Below are positions 60,247 to 64,000 of a stretch of DNA of 64,000 nt, piece after piece. The position numbers and the translations under genes were made by a program. Where the stretch lies: positions 124,001 to 188,000 of the forward strand of contig NZ_CABSIF010000004.1 of NCBI RefSeq assembly GCF_902477725.1. Reading direction: 5' to 3'. Each line of letters begins with the position of its first letter. Position 1 is the stretch's first letter. This stretch comes from an uncultured Desulfovibrio sp. (GTDB lineage Bacteria > Desulfobacterota > Desulfovibrionia > Desulfovibrionales > Desulfovibrionaceae). Below the pieces are notes generated by a model, which saw nothing but the letters and a program-made list of their open reading frames with translations, was not told the origin of the DNA and searched no databases.

Positions 60247-61004
60247 GGCGCTTTCCTCTCTGTGTCGGCAGCCTTGGCCTGAGATTTGTGGCCGCATTCC
60301 AGAACAGGCTCTGCGCGGCGCATGCGCCTGCGTCCGAGCCGTAAAGGCAGCGGCGTGACCGGGCGGGATTTTGCCATGTCGATACGGATAATGCCCCATG
60401 CTCCCATGGGCAGCCAGGGCAAGACCCTGTTGCAGCCGGAAAGGGCGCACGATGCATTCCATGTGCCCTGCGGCCCGGCAAGCACGCTTGCCCCGCTGAT
60501 GCGGCCAGCCGAAAGGCTCCTGAGCGTCCGCCATATCTGCCACCAGCAGAATGTCGGGCCGGGCCATGCGGTTTTACGGCCGCCAAGCAGGTGGAGCATA
60601 AAGGGAAGCGAAGCCGAGTTCCAGAATGTGAGGGCAAGGCCTGCGGAGGCCACGCGCAGAGATTCGGCTATGGCCTTGCGCGTGCTTTCGGCGCTGGGTG
60701 AAACAAGGTGCAGTACAACCCAGTCAAATTCGTCATCATCAAAGGGCAGGTGATCATCAGCGGCGGCCAGCACCTCGGCGCGGTCAGCCATGTGGCTTGC
60801 CTCGGCCCGCAACTCGGGATTGTGCTCCGTGGCGGTCATGTCAAAGCCGTATTCCCACAGCAGGGGCAACAGTTCGCCGCGTCCGCAGTTCACTTCAAGC
60901 AGGGTGCGGCCACGGCGAGGCCAGGGAGCAAGGCAGTGCTGCACAAGCTGCTTCTGCATATGCAGGGCATACTGCCCTGTGATATCCGACTGTCGGTCAT
61001 CCAT
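60243..61004 (-). CDS. SAM-dependent methyltransferase, UbiE/class I type
   Basis: A 253-residue class I methyltransferase. The SAM motif LLEVNCGRGELLPLL is followed by FDMTATEHNP and LPFDDDEFDWVVLHLV. The C-terminal ~50 residues are basic and proline-containing. The substrate is unknown. It overlaps the next gene and lies downstream of a ~200-base gap with no gene. Confidence 0.88.
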   Translation of the reverse strand: MDDRQSDITGQYALHMQKQLVQHCLAPWPRRGRTLLEVNCGRGELLPLLWEYGFDMTATEHNPELRAEASHMADRAEVLAAADDHLPFDDDEFDWVVLHLVSPSAESTRKAIAESLRVASAGLALTFWNSASLPFMLHLLGGRKTAWPGPTFCWWQIWRTLRSLSAGRISGASVLAGPQGTWNASCALSGCNRVLPWLPMGAWGIIRIDMAKSRPVTPLPLRLGRRRMRRAEPVLECGHKSQAKAADTERKAP

Positions 61005-61118
61005 ACCGCGCCTCGCATTTGCCGTTAATCTTCTGCATATTCCACTATTTTACAGCATCTGTAAATCGACAAAGCGCCTTGATGCGGCGGTGTTGCCGCG
61101 TCGCCAGGGCACAAACAA

Positions 61119-61159
61119 ACCGCAACGCGGCTGCTTGCAAACAAGAGCCGCGTTGCGGT
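61119..61159 (-). terminator. Rho-independent terminator after ridA
   Basis: A fourteen-base stem ACCGCAACGCGGCT / AGCCGCGTTGCGGT, followed on the minus strand by TTTGTTTG. Confidence 0.92.
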
Positions 61160-61197
61160 TGAAGACCGGGCCATGCCGCCCGTATTGCCGTTAAAAA

Positions 61198-61578
61198 TTA
61201 CAGCGCGGCAATGGCCTCAATTTCAACCTGCGCGCCAAGCGGCAGCTTGCTGACCTCAACGCAGGAACGCGCGGGGCAGGGGGCCGTGAAATACTTTTTG
61301 TACACTTCGTTAACAGCCGCAAAGTTGCCCATATCGGTGATGAACACGGTGGTTTTGACCACATTGGCGGCGGTCAGACCCTGTGATTCCAGCAATGCCA
61401 TAACGTTTTTACAAGCCTGTTCCGCCTGAGCGCTCACATCACCTTCCACCAGCTTGCCTATGGCGGGGTCAATGGGAATCTGGCCGGAAAAGAAGAACAT
61501 GTTGCCGGTCTTGATGCCCTGGCTGTAAGGGCCGACTGCCCCGGGGGCCTTGCTCGTGCTGATGACTTCCTTGCTCAT
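61198..61578 (-). CDS. ridA: RidA-family enamine/imine deaminase
   Basis: Clears reactive enamines formed by PLP enzymes. It is 126 residues with the motifs GPYSQGIKTG, FFSGQIPIDP and the arginine-cysteine site ARSCVEVSKLPLGAQVEIEAIA. AAGGAAG precedes the ATG at 61578. It is a single-gene unit ended by a strong terminator. Confidence 0.94.
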   Translation of the reverse strand: MSKEVISTSKAPGAVGPYSQGIKTGNMFFFSGQIPIDPAIGKLVEGDVSAQAEQACKNVMALLESQGLTAANVVKTTVFITDMGNFAAVNEVYKKYFTAPCPARSCVEVSKLPLGAQVEIEAIAAL

Positions 61579-61786
61579 GGCGCTTCCTTCTTCAAGATTG
61601 CTGGTAAGGGTTGAAGGTACTAGGCCGTCGGCCTGCTGCAAGCCTGCGCATGGTTAGCCAATGGCATAACCTGCCAGCGGCGGGCGGCTGCGAACAACTT
61701 GGCACAGCCCCGCGCCGGAGTCAAAGCCCGGCAGTTCGTGTGAGGGGCGTTCTGGCTTGGTGATGCGGCTCTGCTCCGGGATTCGG

Positions 61787-62725
61787 TTACTGGTTCGGTT
61801 TCAGTTTTTTGCCGTGAAAATAGTTTGAAACCAGCGCGCCAGAAATATTCTGCCATACGCTGAACAGCGCTCCAGCAATGGCTGAAACCGGGGAAAAATG
61901 CGCCAGTGCGAGGGCAGTAGCCAGACCGGAGTTTTGTGTGCCGACCTCAAAGCAGAGGGCGCGGCAGCGGGGCTCATCAAATTTCCAGATGCGGCCCACG
62001 GCATAGCCAAAGGCCAAACCCAGCAGGTTGTGGCACACGACTACCAGAAATATGTCGGCGCTGGCCTCAAGGATGCTCCGGGCATTGATGGCCATGATGC
62101 CAGCCACCACAAGGGTAATGGTAAGCGCCGAGACCGGAGGCAAAAAGGGGATGGCCCGCTCGGTAAGCCTGCCGCAGTAACGGTGCGCAGCAATGCCCAG
62201 AATAACCGGGATCACCACGATTTTAAGGATGGAAACGAACAGGCCTCCCATGTCTACAGGAACCCACACGCCGCCGAGCAACCATGTGAGCACCGGCATG
62301 AGCGCCAGTGCAACAACAGTTGTCAGCGAGGTGAGCGCCACGGAATACGGCACGTCACCTCTGGCAATAAAGGTCAGCACATTGGAGGCGGTGCCGCCGG
62401 GGGCCGTGCCCACAAGGATGACCCCCATTGCCAGATCAGGCGGCAGGGCGAACAGATGGCACAACGCAAAGGCCAGCAGCGGCATGCAGCCGAACTGGGC
62501 CAGCAGGCCCAGCAGCAGGGCGCGCGGCTGGGAAAATACCAGACTGAAATCCTTGAGCCTCAGGGTCATGCCCATGCCAAACATGATGCACCCCAGGAGC
62601 GGCGTAACATGCGGGGCCACCCAGCGGAACAGCTCCGGTTTCCATAAGGCCAAAGCCGAGCATGTCAGAATAAGCACACCCATATAACGGGTGAGTGCAT
62701 TGCCAGCGCGCTGTAAGATACTCAA
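61787..62725 (-). CDS. Bile acid:sodium symporter (BASS) family transporter
   Basis: A sodium-coupled carrier of about ten helices, 312 residues. The family signatures GTAPGGTASNVLTFIARGDVPYSVALTSLT and GTQNSGLATALALAHF are clear. The start is TTG at 62725 with AGGAG seven bases upstream; an ATG at 62818 is possible but lies in the divergent intergenic region. Substrate may be a small organic acid such as pantoate or pyruvate; it cannot be named. Confidence 0.9.
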   Translation of the reverse strand: MSILQRAGNALTRYMGVLILTCSALALWKPELFRWVAPHVTPLLGCIMFGMGMTLRLKDFSLVFSQPRALLLGLLAQFGCMPLLAFALCHLFALPPDLAMGVILVGTAPGGTASNVLTFIARGDVPYSVALTSLTTVVALALMPVLTWLLGGVWVPVDMGGLFVSILKIVVIPVILGIAAHRYCGRLTERAIPFLPPVSALTITLVVAGIMAINARSILEASADIFLVVVCHNLLGLAFGYAVGRIWKFDEPRCRALCFEVGTQNSGLATALALAHFSPVSAIAGALFSVWQNISGALVSNYFHGKKLKPNQ

Positions 62726-62796
62726 CCTTTGTCTCCTGTTGCGCGGTTTTCTGCCGCGATGGTGTGAGGCGCATACTGGCAGAGAGAGTACCCCGT

Positions 62797-62817
62797 TGCA
62801 AGCAGGCAAGGCTTGCA
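62797..62817. promoter_or_regulatory. Inverted repeat between the BASS gene and the sigma-54 activator
   Basis: TGCAAGC and GCTTGCA are perfect arms around seven bases, midway in the ~200-base divergent region. It could be an operator for the adjacent activator or the transporter. Confidence 0.45.
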
Positions 62818-62925
62818 CTTGGCCTGGGCAAAAGGTATCGCTCAGGTACTTTCAGGTGCTGATTCGTCGTGGCGCGCCATGCGTTCTGCATCTTCCGGAC
62901 AGTTTCATACCCAAGAGCAGCAGGA

Positions 62926-64000
62926 ATGGCAGAACTTTCCAGCCTTATGCAAATCCAGCCTTTTGTGCAGGCCTACGTGCTTGCAGTTGCTTCCATTCTG
63001 GACGCGCCCGTTACCGTGGTTGACTGCAATCTGGTGCGCGTGGGTGGCACTGCGGAATATGAGTCGCTCATCAGCCGGAAGATCGCGCACAGTGCTTTTT
63101 TCGACAAAGTATTCAAGACCGGCAAGCCAGCCTTTGTCAAAAACGTTCAGAAGGATCAGGCTTGCAGTGTGTGCGCCAACCGCGAGAACTGCAATGAACT
63201 CGCCGACATGGCCTACCCCATCTTTTTGAACAACAAGGTGGCTGGCGTTATTGGCATTGTTGCGTTTAACGAGGACGAGCGTGGGCGGCTGCTGGGGAAT
63301 CAGGAAAAGCTTCAGGAATTCCTCAAATATATGAGCATGCTGATTGAAAGCAAACTTGTCACGCAGCAGCATTCGCGCATTCTTGAGCACCAGCTTGATG
63401 CGGTCGTAAACGGTGAACGCAAACAACTGGAAGAAACCCCCCTGCTGGGCAACAGCGCTGCCATTCGCGATATTCTGGCCCTGGTGCAGAAGATCGCCGC
63501 ATCGGATTCCACCGTGCTTATCAGCGGCGAAAGCGGCACCGGCAAGGAGGTGCTGGCCCGCACCATTCACAGCATGAGCGGGCGCGGCAAGCGGCTGATG
63601 ACGGCTGTAAACTGCGGGGCCATCCCTGAAAATCTGGTTGAGAGCGAACTGTTTGGCTACGAAGAAGGCGCATTTACGGGCGCCAGAAAAGGCGGAAGCA
63701 TGGGCAAGTTTGAACTGTCCCATGAAAGTACCCTGTTTCTGGACGAAGTGGGCGAGATGCCCTTGCCCGTGCAGGCCAAACTGCTGCGCGTGCTTCAGGA
63801 TAAATGCGTGCAACGCGTGGGCGGTTCTGCGTCCATCCCGGTGAATGTGCGCATTGTGTGCGCCAGCAACCGCAATTTACAGGAAATGGTCGCCCAAGGG
63901 ACCTTTCGCAACGATCTGTACTATCGCCTGAATGTCATCCCCATCCATATACCGCCCTTGCGTCAGCGGCGTGTGGATATCCCCGTTTTTATCGAGAGTT
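62926..64000 (+). CDS. Sigma-54-dependent transcriptional activator (partial, runs off window)
   Basis: An enhancer-binding protein, 358 residues visible. The N-terminal ~150 residues form a GAF-like sensor with a cysteine group C-x2-C-x5-C (CSVCANRENC). The AAA+ domain follows with Walker A GESGTGKE, the sigma-54 contact loop ESELFGYEEGAFTGA, and Walker B TLFLDEVGEMP. The DNA-binding end lies past the edge. It diverges from the BASS gene. It is not obviously FhlA (no tandem GAF domains) and is 46 kb from the FHL locus. Confidence 0.92.
   Translation, partial: MAELSSLMQIQPFVQAYVLAVASILDAPVTVVDCNLVRVGGTAEYESLISRKIAHSAFFDKVFKTGKPAFVKNVQKDQACSVCANRENCNELADMAYPIFLNNKVAGVIGIVAFNEDERGRLLGNQEKLQEFLKYMSMLIESKLVTQQHSRILEHQLDAVVNGERKQLEETPLLGNSAAIRDILALVQKIAASDSTVLISGESGTGKEVLARTIHSMSGRGKRLMTAVNCGAIPENLVESELFGYEEGAFTGARKGGSMGKFELSHESTLFLDEVGEMPLPVQAKLLRVLQDKCVQRVGGSASIPVNVRIVCASNRNLQEMVAQGTFRNDLYYRLNVIPIHIPPLRQRRVDIPVFIES

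Noticed and set aside
62905..63813. 302-codon minus-strand ORF at the right edge
   Set aside because: Antisense to the sigma-54 activator, which has all AAA+ motifs.

Overview
The window looks like a chromosomal segment of a Desulfovibrio-type sulfate reducer (Desulfobacterota, family Desulfovibrionaceae). This is inferred from the high GC content, from several protein families, and from the block dCMP deaminase-ribD-ribE-ribH-nusB-leuS next to glyA-fabF-acpP-fabG-fabH-plsX-rpmF-DUF177, which I recall from Desulfovibrio genomes. No sulfate-reduction gene is present, so the assignment is an inference. There are no insertion sequences, phage genes, CRISPR arrays or rRNA genes. Nearly all genes up to about 44.1 kb lie on the minus strand; after that the strands mix.

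Region 1 (1-16.5 kb) is a formate-hydrogenlyase locus of the Hyf (hydrogenase-4, FHL-2) type. In transcription order on the minus strand it holds focA (formate channel); hyfA-B-C-D-E-F-G-H-I, hyfJ/hycH and hycI (membrane arm, [NiFe] hydrogenase, electron-transfer subunits, maturation factors); then hydN, a selenocysteine-containing fdhF read through an in-frame UGA with its SECIS hairpin, and a partial fdhD. Together these would import formate, oxidise it in the cytoplasm and pass electrons to protons, with possible ion pumping by three antiporter-like subunits. Three sequences matching the sigma-54 -24/-12 consensus lie before focA, hyfA and hydN. Upstream of each are copies of a shared dyad, TTCGWCAYTTTTGACGAA, which looks like the binding site of an FhlA-like enhancer-binding protein not encoded in the locus. 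This regulon is the main discovery candidate.

Region 2 (17.1-22.6 kb) is the translation/transcription block: rplL, rplJ, rplA, rplK, nusG, secE, tRNA-Trp, rpmG, tuf, and tRNAs Gly, Tyr and Thr.

Region 3 (22.7-41.5 kb) holds prmC, lon, radC, holA; the leuS-nusB-ribH-ribE-ribD-dCMP deaminase operon, with no ribBA; a repeat-rich gap; glyA; and the fatty-acid/phospholipid operon fabF-acpP-fabG-fabH-plsX-rpmF-DUF177.

Region 4 (41.5-64 kb) is more accessory. It carries a class A beta-lactamase with a predicted Tat signal, a LysE-family exporter, a GIY-YIG protein, a Sel1-repeat lipoprotein-like or secreted protein, a chemoreceptor, recJ, a TPR protein, pyrF, the gmk-remA-yicC group, an FmdB zinc ribbon, a DJ-1/PfpI protein, mtaB, an M15-type peptidase, an MFS transporter, pgl, a methyltransferase, ridA, a BASS transporter, and the start of a sigma-54 activator running off the right edge. 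Several strong bidirectional terminators separate convergent genes here.
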